DNA from: Microterricola viridarii | GTDB taxonomy: Bacteria; Actinomycetota; Actinomycetes; Actinomycetales; Microbacteriaceae | Assembly: GCF_900104895.1 (NCBI RefSeq) | Contig: NZ_LT629742.1 | Location: forward strand, 1,612,001 to 1,676,000 | Length of the DNA: 64,000 nt | Direction: 5' to 3' | Part shown: piece by piece, positions 25,806-35,542 of the stretch | Layout: each line of letters begins with the position of its first letter | How positions within the stretch are numbered: the stretch's first letter is position 1 | Notes under the pieces: model-generated | Database searches by the model: none | Told to the model about the DNA's origin: nothing | The model's input: only the letters and a program-made list of their open reading frames with translations | Made by a program: the position numbers and the translations under genes

Positions 25806-28655
25806 GTGGCTGCAAATCCACGCGTACATGAGATCGCTACCGAACTCAATGTCGACACCAAGGCTGCCCTTGACAAGCTCAAAGAGATGGGCGAATACGT
25901 CAAGGGACCGTCCTCGAGCATCGCACCGCCGGTTGCTCGCCGACTGAAGGCTGCCCTCGAGGCCGCCGGACTCGTCGGAACTGCAACACCCGCGCCGGCC
26001 AAGCCGGCCGCTGCCAAGCCGGCACCCAAGGCTCCGACGCCTTCGGCCCCGGCCGAGCCCGTCGCCGAGGCTGCCCCGGCAGCCCCGCGGCCGCCGGCAC
26101 CAGTGCCGAGCGCTCCGATGACTGTCGCCGAGCGCCAGGCTGCCGCCGAGAAGGCCGCGGCCGACAAGGCTGCCGCTGAGAAGGCTGCTGCCGACAAGGC
26201 CGTCGCCGAGACCGCAACGACCGACACGAGCGAGGCAGCCCCGGCTGCCGCCGAGAAGACCGACGCCGCGGCTCCCGCCCCGGCGGCAACGCCCGGCGCT
26301 CCGGCATCCTCGATCCCGCGCCCCGGTGCACCGCGCCCCGGCGCCCCCGCACCGCGACCGGGCAACAACCCCTTCGCTTCCAACCAGGGCATGGGCCAGC
26401 GTCCCGCGAACCCCCGCCCCGGCAACAACCCCTTCGCCAGCGCGCAGGGCATGGGCCAGCGCCCGACGCCGAGCAACATCCCGCGTCCCGCGGCTCCGCG
26501 CCCCGGCGCCCCCCGCCCCGGTGGACCCGGCATGGGCCAGCGCCCGGCCGGCTTCGGCCAGCGCCCCGGCTTCCAGCAGCGCCCCGGCACGCCGGGCGCC
26601 CGCCCGGCCGGCGGCGGCTTCCAGCGCCCCGGCGGCACCGGTGGTGCCCCCGGCACCGCAGGCGGCTTCGCTCCTCGCCCCGGCGGCGGAGCGGGCGGCC
26701 GTGGCCGTGGCCCCGGCGGTGGAACCGCTGGTGCGTTCGGTCGCGGTGGCGGCAAGAGCAAGGCACGCAAGTCGAAGCGGACGAAGAGGGCCGAATTTGA
26801 GATGAGGGAGGCTCCGTCGCTGGGCGGCGTGAGCGTTCCCCGTGGCAACGGCAGCACCGTCGTGCGCTTGCGCCGTGGTGCATCCCTCGCGGACTTCGCA
26901 GACAAGATCGATGCGAACCCCGGTTCGCTCGTGACGGTGCTGTTCCACCTCGGTGAGATGGCAACGGCAACGGAGTCGCTCGACGAGGCCACCTTCCAGG
27001 TGCTCGGCGAGGAGCTGGGCTTCAAGATCCAGGTCGTCTCCCCTGAAGAGGAAGACCGCGAGCTCCTTGAGGGCTTCGGCATGGATCTCGACCAGGAGCT
27101 GGAGAACGAGACGGACGAGGATCTCGAGATCCGCCCGCCCGTCGTCACTGTCATGGGTCACGTCGACCACGGTAAGACCCGACTGCTCGACGCGATTCGC
27201 CAGGCGAACGTCGTCGAGGGTGAAGCCGGTGGCATCACCCAGCACATCGGTGCCTACCAGGTGTGGACAGAGCACGAGGGCCACGAGCGCGCCATCACCT
27301 TCATTGACACCCCGGGCCACGAGGCGTTCACCGCCATGCGTGCCCGTGGTGCCCAGGTCACCGACATGGCGATCCTCGTCGTCGCGGCGGATGACGGCAT
27401 CATGCCGCAGACCATTGAGGCGCTCAACCACGCCCAGGCTGCCAACGTGCCGATCGTCGTCGCGGTCAACAAGATCGACAAGCCGGAGGCCAACCCGGCC
27501 AAGGTCCGCCAGCAGCTGACCGAGTTCGGCCTCGTTGCCGAGGAGTACGGCGGAGACGTCATCTTCGTCGACGTGTCTGCCCGCAACGGCATCGGCATCC
27601 AGGACCTCCTGGACGCCGTGCTGCTCACCGCAGACGCCGGTCTCGACCTGCGTGCCAACCCGAACAAGGACGCCCGCGGTGTGGCCATCGAGGCCAAGCT
27701 CGACAAGGGTCGCGGCGCGGTTGCAACCGTGCTCATCCAGTCGGGAACGCTGCGCGTCGGCGACTCGATCGTCGCCGGTACCGCCTACGGCCGTGTGCGT
27801 GCCATGGCCGACGAGAACGGCGACGCCGTGCTCGAGGCCTACCCGTCGCGCCCGGTCCAGGTGCAGGGTCTCTCCAGCGTTCCGCGCGCCGGTGACACCT
27901 TCATCGTGACCGACGACGACCGCATGGCCCGTCAGATCGCCGAGAAGCGTGAAGCCGCAGAGCGCAACGCCCTGCTGGCCAAGGCTCGCAAGCGCATCAG
28001 CCTCGAAGACTTCACCCGTGCTCTCGAAGAGGGCAAGGTCGAGTCGCTCAACCTCATCATCAAGGGTGACGTCTCGGGTGCCGTTGAGGCCCTCGAGGAG
28101 TCGCTGCTCAAGATCGAGGTCGATGACAGCGTGCAGCTGCGCATCATCCACCGCGGCGTCGGTGCGATCACGGAGTCGGACGTCAACCTGGCGACCATCG
28201 ACAACGCGATCATCGTCGGCTTCAACGTGCGCCCCGACACGAAGGCGCGCGAGCGTGCCGCTCGTGAAGGCGTCGACGTGCGCTTCTACTCGGTCATCTA
28301 CAACGCGATCGACGAGATCGAGGGCTCGCTCAAGGGCATGCTCAAGCCGGAGTACGAAGAGGTCCAGTCGGGCGTCGCCGAGATCCGCGAGGTGTTCCGT
28401 TCCTCCAAGTTCGGCAACATCGCGGGTGTCATCGTCCGCTCCGGAACGATCACGCGCAACGCCAAGGCCCGCGTCATCCGCGACGGCATCGTCGTCGGGG
28501 ACAACCTGGCCATCGAGTCGCTGCGTCGCTTCAAGGATGACGTCACCGAGGTGCGCACGGACTTCGAGGCCGGTATCGGCCTCGGCAAGTTCAACGACAT
28601 CCAGGTCGGCGACGAGATCGAGACGATCGAGCTCAAGGAGAAGCCCCGCGCCTAG
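25806..28655 (+). CDS. infB: Translation initiation factor IF-2
   Basis: IF-2 is the GTPase that brings initiator tRNA to the ribosome. The 949-aa product has an IF2-N helix bundle (residues 1-55), a long Pro/Ala/Gly/Arg-rich linker (about 60-330, with repeats such as [15 protein letters not shown]), a second IF2-N segment, and the G domain from about 440: GHVDHGKT near residue 450, DTPGHEAF near 500 and NKIDKP near 555, followed by domains II to IV. The GTG start has AGGAG four nt upstream. The linker explains long open frames on the other strand. It belongs to the nusA-ylxR-infB-rbfA operon. Confidence 0.98.
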   Translation: MAANPRVHEIATELNVDTKAALDKLKEMGEYVKGPSSSIAPPVARRLKAALEAAGLVGTATPAPAKPAAAKPAPKAPTPSAPAEPVAEAAPAAPRPPAPVPSAPMTVAERQAAAEKAAADKAAAEKAAADKAVAETATTDTSEAAPAAAEKTDAAAPAPAATPGAPASSIPRPGAPRPGAPAPRPGNNPFASNQGMGQRPANPRPGNNPFASAQGMGQRPTPSNIPRPAAPRPGAPRPGGPGMGQRPAGFGQRPGFQQRPGTPGARPAGGGFQRPGGTGGAPGTAGGFAPRPGGGAGGRGRGPGGGTAGAFGRGGGKSKARKSKRTKRAEFEMREAPSLGGVSVPRGNGSTVVRLRRGASLADFADKIDANPGSLVTVLFHLGEMATATESLDEATFQVLGEELGFKIQVVSPEEEDRELLEGFGMDLDQELENETDEDLEIRPPVVTVMGHVDHGKTRLLDAIRQANVVEGEAGGITQHIGAYQVWTEHEGHERAITFIDTPGHEAFTAMRARGAQVTDMAILVVAADDGIMPQTIEALNHAQAANVPIVVAVNKIDKPEANPAKVRQQLTEFGLVAEEYGGDVIFVDVSARNGIGIQDLLDAVLLTADAGLDLRANPNKDARGVAIEAKLDKGRGAVATVLIQSGTLRVGDSIVAGTAYGRVRAMADENGDAVLEAYPSRPVQVQGLSSVPRAGDTFIVTDDDRMARQIAEKREAAERNALLAKARKRISLEDFTRALEEGKVESLNLIIKGDVSGAVEALEESLLKIEVDDSVQLRIIHRGVGAITESDVNLATIDNAIIVGFNVRPDTKARERAAREGVDVRFYSVIYNAIDEIEGSLKGMLKPEYEEVQSGVAEIREVFRSSKFGNIAGVIVRSGTITRNAKARVIRDGIVVGDNLAIESLRRFKDDVTEVRTDFEAGIGLGKFNDIQVGDEIETIELKEKPRA

Positions 28656-28682
28656 GTTCAGGCACGGAGCTCACCCTCTGTG

Positions 28683-28732
28683 ACAATGGCCGAGTCAGAT
28701 TCTCTCTGGCTCGGCCATTGTTCTCATTCTTT
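28683..28732 (+). terminator. Terminator or attenuator between infB and rbfA
   Basis: A 12-bp perfect stem (ACAATGGCCGAG 28683-28694 with its complement 28710-28721), extended inward, is followed by the T-rich TCTCATTCTTT. It should end or reduce transcription before rbfA, so rbfA may have partial independence. Confidence 0.75.
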
Positions 28733-28761
28733 AAGTAGTTCCCATTGAGAGGAAAATGACC

Positions 28762-29247
28762 ATGGTAGATCAGGCACGCGCCAAGAAGATGGCCGACCGG
28801 ATCAAGGTGATCATCGCCAAGCGCCTCGAGCGCGGCATCCGCGACCCGCGCATCGGCTTCGTGACCATCACCGATGTGCAGATGACCGGCGACCTGCAGC
28901 ACGCCTCCGTCTATTACACGGTGTACGGCAGCGACGAGGAGCGCGCGGACACCGCGGCAGCCCTCAAGGCCGCCACCGGCATGTTCCGCAGCGAGGTCGG
29001 CAAGAACCTCACCGCGCGGCTCACGCCGTCGCTCGAGTTCCTGCTCGACGCGATCCCGGAGAACGCCGCGCACATCGACGACCTGCTGCGGGAGGCGCGC
29101 GAGCGCGACACCGCGGTCGCCGGGCTGGCCGCCACCTCGGCCTACGCCGGTGACGAGGACCCGTATGTGAAGCCGCGCGAGATCGACGAGAACGACGCAG
29201 ACGACGACGCAGACGCCGGAGACGACGAGGTCGACGCCACCGCGTAG
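28762..29247 (+). CDS. rbfA: 30S ribosome-binding factor A
   Basis: RbfA helps mature the 16S rRNA 5' end and the 30S subunit. The 161-aa product has the KH-like core (RIKVIIAKRLERGIRDPRIG, then FVTITDVQMTGDLQHASVYY and LTARLTPSLEFLLD) and an acidic, Asp-rich tail of about 35 residues. GAGAGG lies 9 nt before ATG 28762 and only 3 nt before the in-frame ATG 28756, so the second ATG is the better start. Confidence 0.93.
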   Translation: MVDQARAKKMADRIKVIIAKRLERGIRDPRIGFVTITDVQMTGDLQHASVYYTVYGSDEERADTAAALKAATGMFRSEVGKNLTARLTPSLEFLLDAIPENAAHIDDLLREARERDTAVAGLAATSAYAGDEDPYVKPREIDENDADDDADAGDDEVDATA

Positions 29248-29265
29248 GCCCACCGCCAGCTGTTC

Positions 29266-29334
29266 CCCCAGCCCGTCATCCCGTTCCGCCCGCCCGGCAT
29301 CCGCTAGGCTCGGGCGGGGGATGACGGGCTGGGG
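29266..29334. terminator. Large stem-loop after rbfA
   Basis: CCCCAGCCCGTCATCC (29266-29281) is perfectly complementary to 29319-29334, and the inner part can pair further (CCGCCCG with CGGGCGG). It probably ends the nusA-rbfA operon. A TAGGCT -10-like box for the following operon lies in the loop region at 29305-29310. Confidence 0.55.
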
Positions 29335-29383
29335 TCCGTTTCGGCAGCAGCGCCGTCCCGCGACACACGAGTTGGGGGTCACC

Positions 29384-30394
29384 GTGCGTACTGGCACTTC
29401 TTTGTCCTTTGTCGGCCTGGCGGTTGCCGCCACCATCGCGCTGAGCGGTTGCTCGGGCGCGGGCGACGGCGGTGGCGGGGGCGACCTCACGTACGAGGAC
29501 AGCCCGCTCAGCGCCTTCACGTCTGCGCTCTGGGGCGAGATGGACCAGGCCAAGTATGACGAGCAGCAGGTCGAGGTCGAGAAGCTCGTTGCGGCCTGCA
29601 TGAAGGACGAGGGCTTCGAGTACACGCCGAACACCCAGAACGGCAGCGTCGTCACCATGGGCAGCTCCGACATGGCCGAGCGCGAGACCGAGGAATGGGT
29701 CGCCAGCAACGGCTACGGCATGGTGCAGACCCAGGAGGAGATGGAAGCGCAGCAGGAGCAGGTCTCCGACTACGTCGACCCGAACCAGGACTACCTCTCC
29801 ACCCTCTCCGAGTCCGAGGTGAGCGCCTTCTACGAGACGCTGCACGGGCCGGGCCCCTCCGAGGAGGAGATGGCCGCGATGGAGGCGGGCGAGGCCTACG
29901 AGTACAACTGGGAGACCGGCGGATGCTACGGCGCCGCCCAGCACTCGACCCAGGACCAGGGGATGGAGGCCTACTCCGACCCGAAGTACCAGGGCCTGTT
30001 CGAGAAGATGGGCGCGATCTACACCACCATGCAGGAAGACCCCAAGATCAAGGAGCTCGACCGCTCCTGGGCCAGCTGCATGGCGGATGCCGGCTACTCG
30101 GACTTCACCATGAAGCAGGACGCCTTCACCCTGATCTCCGAAGCGCAGAACGCCATCTACGAGACCATGGAGTACGACCAGGAGACCGGCGAGCCGCTCG
30201 GCGACAACACCGAAGCCCTCGCCGAGCTGAAGCAGCAGGAGATCGATGTCGCACTGGCCGACTTCCGCTGCTCGGAGAAGCTGAACTACATGCAGGAGAC
30301 GTTGAAGGCCCAGTTCGCGCTGGAGACCCGCTTCGTCGAGGACAACAAGGCGGAGCTTGACGCCCTGCTCGCCGACTACGCGACGAAGAAGTAA
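29384..30394 (+). CDS. Lipoprotein of unknown function, first gene of an ABC export operon
   Basis: The 336-aa product starts with a signal peptide and lipobox (AVAATIALSGC), so it should be anchored outside the membrane. The mature part is strongly acidic and Glu/Met/Gln-rich, with spaced cysteines (AACMKDEGFEY, GGCYGAA, WASCMADAGY, DFRCSEKL) that could form disulfides. I chose GTG 29384 because an upstream ATG at 29321 would put 21 residues before the signal. It overlaps the next gene by one base, which ties it to the MacAB-like transporter. I do not recognise a named domain. Confidence 0.8.
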   Translation: MRTGTSLSFVGLAVAATIALSGCSGAGDGGGGGDLTYEDSPLSAFTSALWGEMDQAKYDEQQVEVEKLVAACMKDEGFEYTPNTQNGSVVTMGSSDMAERETEEWVASNGYGMVQTQEEMEAQQEQVSDYVDPNQDYLSTLSESEVSAFYETLHGPGPSEEEMAAMEAGEAYEYNWETGGCYGAAQHSTQDQGMEAYSDPKYQGLFEKMGAIYTTMQEDPKIKELDRSWASCMADAGYSDFTMKQDAFTLISEAQNAIYETMEYDQETGEPLGDNTEALAELKQQEIDVALADFRCSEKLNYMQETLKAQFALETRFVEDNKAELDALLADYATKK

Positions 30395-32064
30395 TGGGTA
30401 AGCGCAGCGGCGAACCTGACGAGTTCGCGGAGATTCTGGAGCCCACCCCGGCGGGCACGGGCGGCACGGCGGAGCAGGAGCCCGCCGATCCGGACCACAC
30501 TGATCAGGCGCCCGTCGACGCGGCGCCTGCCGATCAGGCGCCCGCCGACCCGGCCGTCTCCGGCTGGCGCCGCGTGCTGCACGGCAACCGCGCCCTCTGG
30601 GTGCTGGCTGCCGTCGCAGTGGTCTCGCTCGTCGCCGGCGTCGCACTCAGCGCGGTCATCGTCTCGCCCGGCCAGGCCGCGGCCGACGCCAAGCCGCCGG
30701 AGCCCGGGCTGATCACCGTGCCCGTCGAGCTGCGCAGCCTGTCCAACGACGTGACCCTGCGCGGTGACGTGCAGTACGCCGACTCCGTCGAGGTCACGCT
30801 GGAATCCGGGGACCGCGGCGGGCCGGCCGTCGTCACCGGTCGCGTGCCGGAGGCCGGCGCCACGCTGGAGCCCGGCTCCGTGGCCCTCGAGGTGGCCGGG
30901 CGCCCGGTGATCGTGCTGCCGGGGGAGCTGCCCGTCTACCGCAGCCTCCGCCTGGGCCTCGCCGGCCCCGACGTGACCCAGCTGAAAGACGCGCTGCGCT
31001 CGCTCGGCATCGACCCCGGCGGCTCGAACACCTTCGATGCCGCCACCGCGGCCGCGATCGGCGAGTTGTACGCCCGCGTCGGCTACCCGGCACCCGAGCC
31101 CGCCGAGGGCAGCGCGGCGGCCGTGCGCGGCGCGCGCGACGGCGTCCGCTCGGCCGAGGAGGGGCTGGCCAGCGCGCAGCGGGCGCTCAACACCGCGGCG
31201 TCCGGGGCCTCGGAGGCGGTGCGGATCCAGCTGGACAACCGCGTGCGCAACGCCGAGCTCGCCCTCGAGGCGGCGAAGAACCCGCCCGCCGTGCAACCCG
31301 ACGACCCGACCAAGCCAGAGGTGCCAGGCAAGCCGAACCCGCAGGCCGTCGCCGCCGCAGAGGGCGACCTCGCCCTGGCCATCGCCGAGCGCTCCGCCGG
31401 CCTGGCCGCGCCGGACACCAGCGGCGAGAACTCGGCCATCGGCTTCGCCCAGCGCGCCCTCGAGGACGCCCGGCTGGCGCTGACCGCAGCCGAGGAGGGC
31501 ACGCTCACCTTCCTGCCCTCCAGCGAGGTGATCTACCTGGCCGGCCTGCCGCGCCGGGTCGACGAGGTGATGGCCAAGCGCGGCACCGTCTCGCAGGGCG
31601 CCGTGATGCGCGTCTCCGGCGCCGAGCTGGTGCTGGCGGCATCCGCGGCCGAGAGCGACGCCAAGCTGCTGACGATCGGCGACATCGCCACCGTCACCCT
31701 CGACGACACCACGCTCGAGGCGCGGGTCACCGCGGTCGAGCCGCGCAAGGCCACCGGCAAGGAGGCGGGCGCGCGCTACAACGTGAGCCTCGCCCTGGTC
31801 GACCCGACGCCGGACCAGGTGGCGTCGTTGCAGGGGCAGAACGTGCGCATCGCGATCCCGATCGGGGCGACGGCCGGCGAGGTGCTGGCCGTTCCGGCCG
31901 CGGCGCTGACGGCGGGCGCCGGCGGCGAGTCCCGCGTCGAGGTGTACCAGCCCGGCGAGAAGGACACCCGGCTGGTGGCCGTGACCACGGGCCTGGCCGC
32001 AGAGGGCTTCGTCGAGATCAGCGGCGACATTGAGGAGGGCGAGCAGGTCGTGGTCGGCCGATGA
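30394..32064 (+). CDS. Membrane-anchored efflux adaptor with peptidoglycan-binding domain
   Basis: The 556-aa protein has an acidic cytoplasmic N-terminus (1-60) with two copies of a DQAP-DAAPAD-type repeat, one helix (about 68-92) and a long extracytoplasmic part. This contains a peptidoglycan_binding_1 module (GPDVTQLKDALRSLGIDPGG near residue 190), Ala/Glu-rich helical segments (about 240-370) and a C-terminal beta-barrel/lipoyl-like region (about 375-556) as in MacA/HlyD-type adaptors. It probably links the ATPase-permease pair encoded next to the cell wall. It overlaps both neighbours by 1-4 bp. Cargo unknown. Confidence 0.82.
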   Translation: MGKRSGEPDEFAEILEPTPAGTGGTAEQEPADPDHTDQAPVDAAPADQAPADPAVSGWRRVLHGNRALWVLAAVAVVSLVAGVALSAVIVSPGQAAADAKPPEPGLITVPVELRSLSNDVTLRGDVQYADSVEVTLESGDRGGPAVVTGRVPEAGATLEPGSVALEVAGRPVIVLPGELPVYRSLRLGLAGPDVTQLKDALRSLGIDPGGSNTFDAATAAAIGELYARVGYPAPEPAEGSAAAVRGARDGVRSAEEGLASAQRALNTAASGASEAVRIQLDNRVRNAELALEAAKNPPAVQPDDPTKPEVPGKPNPQAVAAAEGDLALAIAERSAGLAAPDTSGENSAIGFAQRALEDARLALTAAEEGTLTFLPSSEVIYLAGLPRRVDEVMAKRGTVSQGAVMRVSGAELVLAASAAESDAKLLTIGDIATVTLDDTTLEARVTAVEPRKATGKEAGARYNVSLALVDPTPDQVASLQGQNVRIAIPIGATAGEVLAVPAAALTAGAGGESRVEVYQPGEKDTRLVAVTTGLAAEGFVEISGDIEEGEQVVVGR

Positions 32065-32753
32065 CCGACTCGCAGAGCCCGGACACCGTCGTCGAGCTCA
32101 TCGACGTCACCCGCTCTTTCCCCGGCCCGCCGGAGGTGCAGGCGCTGAAGGGCGTGAACCTCGCCATCAACCGCGGCGACTACCTCTCCATCGTCGGGCC
32201 CAGCGGCTCCGGCAAGTCCACCCTGCTCAACGTGCTCGGCCTGCTCGACCGGCCGAGCGTCGGCGAGTTCCTGCTCGACGGGGTGCGCACCGGCGCGCTC
32301 AGCGAGGAGGAGCGGGCGGCGCTGCGCGGGCGCAGCATCGGCTTCGTGTTCCAGTCCTTCCACCTGCTGCCGCGGCGCACCGTGCTCGACAACGTGCTCA
32401 TCTCCACCCTGTACAGCGGGGTGCCCCGGGCCGAGCGGATGCCGCGCGCCCGCGCCGCGCTGGACCGGGTGGGCCTCGGCCACCGGCTCGGGTTCCTGCC
32501 GACGACGCTCTCCGGCGGCGAGCGGCAGCGCGTCGCCATCGCGCGGGCCGTCATCGCCCAGCCCCGGCTGCTGCTGGCCGACGAGCCCACAGGCAACCTC
32601 GATGCGCAGACCTCCCGCGAGGTGATGGACCTGTTCGAGGAGCTGAACGCCGACGGGCTCACCCTCGTCGTGATCACCCACGACAACGCGGTCGCCGAGC
32701 GGGCCCGCCGCGGCATCCGCATCGACGACGGCCGAGTGAGCGTGCTCCGATGA
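32061..32753 (+). CDS. ABC transporter ATPase, MacB/LolD type
   Basis: A 230-aa ATPase with Walker A GPSGSGKST, Q-loop VFQSFHLLPRRTVLDN, signature LSGGERQRVAIARA, Walker B LLLADEPTGNLD and the switch His in VVITHD. The FHLLP and EPTGNLD sequences are typical of the MacB/LolD/FtsE group. It overlaps the adaptor by 4 bp and the permease by 4 bp, so the three make one complex. Confidence 0.95.
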   Translation: MTDSQSPDTVVELIDVTRSFPGPPEVQALKGVNLAINRGDYLSIVGPSGSGKSTLLNVLGLLDRPSVGEFLLDGVRTGALSEEERAALRGRSIGFVFQSFHLLPRRTVLDNVLISTLYSGVPRAERMPRARAALDRVGLGHRLGFLPTTLSGGERQRVAIARAVIAQPRLLLADEPTGNLDAQTSREVMDLFEELNADGLTLVVITHDNAVAERARRGIRIDDGRVSVLR

Positions 32754-34087
32754 CGCGCGCCTCGCTGTGGCGGACTTCGACGTGGCGCACTCCGACGTGG
32801 CTGGGCTGGCTGAAGAAGCCGTTCAGCAAAGCGGAGCGCCCGCCGCGCCCCGTGAACCCAGTCAAGCGCGCCGACCGCTTCACCGTGCAAGACCTGATGG
32901 TCGAGGCCAGTCACGGCATCGGCGGTCACACCGGGCGCCTCGTGATGACCACGATGGGCACGGTGCTCGGCATCGCCTCGCTCGTCGTGACGATCGGCTT
33001 CGCGCAGACCGCCGCCGGGCAGATCGCCCGCCAGTTCGACTCCGTCTCGGCCACCCAGGTGCTCGTGCAGCCGGGCAAGACCGGCAACATGTTCGGCTCC
33101 GGCACGCCGAAGACCTCGCTGCCCTGGGACGCCCCGGAGCGGGTGGAACGCCTTGCAGGGGTGGAGAAGGCCGGCCTCGTCGGCCAGGTGGATGCCGCCG
33201 GAGCGCGGATCACCGCCGTGCCCGTCAACGACCCGTCCGCGCCGCAGAGCGCCGGACCGCCGCTTCTGGCCGGATCTGCCGGGCTGCTCGACGCCGTGCG
33301 CGGCTCCGTGGTGACCGGCCGGTTCTTCGACGCCGGCCACGACGCGCGGGCCGACCGCGTCGTCGTGCTCGGCACCCGGGCGGCCGAGGAGCTCGGTGTG
33401 AACCGGGTGGACAGGCAGCCGGCGATCTTCATCGGCGACCGCGCGTACACGGTGATCGGCATCATCGACGACGTGCAGCGCCGCACCGACATGCTGGACG
33501 CCGTCATCCTGCCGTCCGGCACCGCCAGGGCCGACTTCGGCATGGGCTCGGCCCAGGAACTGCACGTGCGCATCGCCGTCGGGGCGGGCAGCGTCGTCGG
33601 CAAGCAGGCACCGATCGCCCTGGACCCGAACACGCCGGACAACTTTGACGTCATCGCGCCGCAGTCCGGCTCCGAGCTGCAGCAGAGCGTGCAGGCCGAC
33701 GTCAACATTGTCTTCCTCGTGCTCGGCCTGATCGCGCTGCTGGCCGGCGGCCTCGGCATCGCCAACGTCACCCTGCTCTCGGTCTCGGAGCGGGTCGGTG
33801 AGATCGGCCTGCGCCGGGCCCTCGGCGCCACACGGCGCGAGATCCGGGCGCAGTTCACGGTGGAATCGGTCGTGATCGGCCTGCTCGGCGGCCTCATCGG
33901 CGCCGCCCTCGGCGTCTTCGCCGTCGTCGGGGTGTCGCTGGTGCAGCAGTGGACGCCGATCATCGACCTGCCGATGGTGCTCGGCTGCGCCGTGCTCGGC
34001 GCCGTCGTCGGCCTGGTCGCCGGGGCATACCCGGCGGCGAAGGCCAGCAAGATCGAGCCGATCTCGGCGCTCCGCCAGGGGGTGTAG
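32750..34087 (+). CDS. ABC transporter permease, MacB/FtsX type
   Basis: The 445-aa permease has a basic cytoplasmic N-terminus of about 60 residues, one helix (near 65-87), a large extracytoplasmic MacB-like domain (about 90-310) and three C-terminal helices with the FtsX motif ERVGEIGLRRALGATRREIR. It ends in SKIEPISALRQGV, the usual end of this family. With the ATPase, adaptor and lipoprotein it forms a four-gene export or cell-envelope operon, possibly for peptides, lipids or antimicrobials. Directly after it the 207-bp repeat array begins. Confidence 0.93.
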   Translation: MTRASLWRTSTWRTPTWLGWLKKPFSKAERPPRPVNPVKRADRFTVQDLMVEASHGIGGHTGRLVMTTMGTVLGIASLVVTIGFAQTAAGQIARQFDSVSATQVLVQPGKTGNMFGSGTPKTSLPWDAPERVERLAGVEKAGLVGQVDAAGARITAVPVNDPSAPQSAGPPLLAGSAGLLDAVRGSVVTGRFFDAGHDARADRVVVLGTRAAEELGVNRVDRQPAIFIGDRAYTVIGIIDDVQRRTDMLDAVILPSGTARADFGMGSAQELHVRIAVGAGSVVGKQAPIALDPNTPDNFDVIAPQSGSELQQSVQADVNIVFLVLGLIALLAGGLGIANVTLLSVSERVGEIGLRRALGATRREIRAQFTVESVVIGLLGGLIGAALGVFAVVGVSLVQQWTPIIDLPMVLGCAVLGAVVGLVAGAYPAAKASKIEPISALRQGV

Positions 34088-34107
34088 CGCGCGTCTGGCG
34101 GCACGCC

Positions 34108-35427
34108 GGCTGGAGGGAGCGAGGAACGAGTGACTGAAGACCGGTTTTCAGCCTGATCGCACCCCCTACCCGCTGGTCGAGCCCGTCGAAGCCATCGCCA
34201 GTCTCACGCCGTGTCAGGGCTTCGGTCGCTGGCGCTCCCTCCAGCCAGCGTGCGACTCACGTGCCCCGCCTTCAGCCAGCGTGCAACTCCCGCCCGCCTT
34301 CCACGTTCCTCTCTCCACGTCGGCTGAGGGAGCGAGGAACGAGCGACCGAAGCCCGGTTTCCCGCGCGACAGTCTTTTTGCTGGTTGAGCCCGTCGAGGT
34401 CATCGCCAGTCTCGCGCCGTGTCAGGGCTTCGGTCGCTGGCGCTCCCTCCAGCCGGCGTGCGACTCACGTGCCCCGCCTTCAGCCAGCGTGCATCTCCTG
34501 CCCGCCTTCCACGTCCTCTCCCCACGTCGGCTGAGGGAGCGAGGAACGAGCGACCGAAGCCCGGTTTCCCGCGCGACAGTCTTCTCGCTGGTTGAGCCCG
34601 TCGAGGTCATCGCCAGTCTCGCGCCGTGTCAGGGCTTCGGTCGCTGGCGCTCCCTCCAGCCAGCGTGCGACTCACGTGCCCCGCCTTCAGCCAGCGTGCA
34701 ACTCCCGCCCGCCTTCGACGTCCTCTCTCCACGTCGGCTGAGGGAGCGAGGAACGAGCGACCGAAGCCCGGTTTCCAGCGCGACAGTCTTTTTGCTGGTT
34801 GAACCCGTCGTGGCGGTCGCCAGTCTCACGCCGTGTCAGGGCTTCGGTCGCTGGCGCTCCCTCCAGCCGGCGTGCGACTCACGTGCCCCGCCTTCAGCCA
34901 GCGTGCATCTCCTGCCCGCCTTCCACGTCCTCTCCCCACGTCGGCTGAGGGAGCGAGGAACGAGCGACCGAAGCCCGGTTTCCCGCCGGAAAGTCTTTTC
35001 GCTGGTTGAGCCCGTCGTGGCGGTCGCCCGTTTCCCGCTGTGTCAGGGCTTCGGTCGCTGGCGCTCCCTCCAGCCAGCGTGCTTCTCCCCGCCTGTCGGT
35101 CCAGATGGCGTGCATCTCCTGCCCGCCTTCCACGTCCTCTCCCCACGTCGGCTGAGGGAGCGAGGAACGAGCGACCGAAGCCCGGTTTCCCGCGCGACAG
35201 TCTTCTCGCTGGTTGAGCCCGTCGAGGTCATCGCCAGTCTCGCGCCGTGTCATGGCTTCGGTCGCTGGCGCTCCCTCCAGCCAGCGTGCGACTCCCGCGT
35301 CCCTCTCACCACGCTGGCCGAGCTCCTCTCCCCACGCTGGCCGAGCTCCTCTCCCCACGTCGGCTGAACTTCTTTCCCCACGTCGGCTGAGGGAGCGAGG
35401 AACGAGCGACCGAAGCCCGGTTTCCGG
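34108..35427. repeat. Tandem array: six units of a 207-bp repeat with inverted arms
   Basis: Landmark CTGAGGGAGCGAGGAACGAG (first copy variant CTGGAGGG) recurs at 34110, 34324, 34531, 34738, 34945, 35152 and 35387: spacings 214, 207, 207, 207, 207 and 235. Each unit holds arm A (that landmark plus CGACCGAAGCCCGGTTTCC), a middle with GGTTGAGCCCGTCGAGGTC, and arm C (GGGCTTCGGTCGCTGGCG, then CTCCCTCCAGCC), which is an inverted version of arm A, so each unit can fold into a long hairpin. Because 207 is divisible by 3, reading frames stay open on both strands, but these are not credible genes. Single copies of arm C lie near 22.57, 40.37 and 42.2 kb. Confidence 0.92.
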
Positions 35428-35530
35428 CCCGGCCACGGCATCCCTTTCCGACGCTACCGTGCCCCACCGACACTGCGCGGAAAGTTATCCACATCAGGCA
35501 TTTTTCTCGGGAATTGCTTGCATTCCGCCG

Positions 35531-35536
35531 TAGAAT
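35531..35536 (+). promoter_or_regulatory. -10 box (TAGAAT) of the DUF222/HNH gene
   Basis: TAGAAT lies 6 nt before the ATG, with AGGAG in the gap. Upstream is an AT-rich stretch (35480-35525). Confidence 0.55.
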
Positions 35537-35542
35537 AGGAGC

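Noticed and set aside
34261-35367. 368-codon repeat-containing frame on the plus strand
   Set aside because: It lies entirely in the 207-bp tandem array, frames are open on both strands because the period is a multiple of three, and the same peptide (GFGRWRSLQPA) appears wherever the dispersed repeat occurs.
34108-35427. Possible CRISPR array
   Set aside because: The 207-bp units are almost identical throughout with no unique spacers, and no cas genes are nearby.
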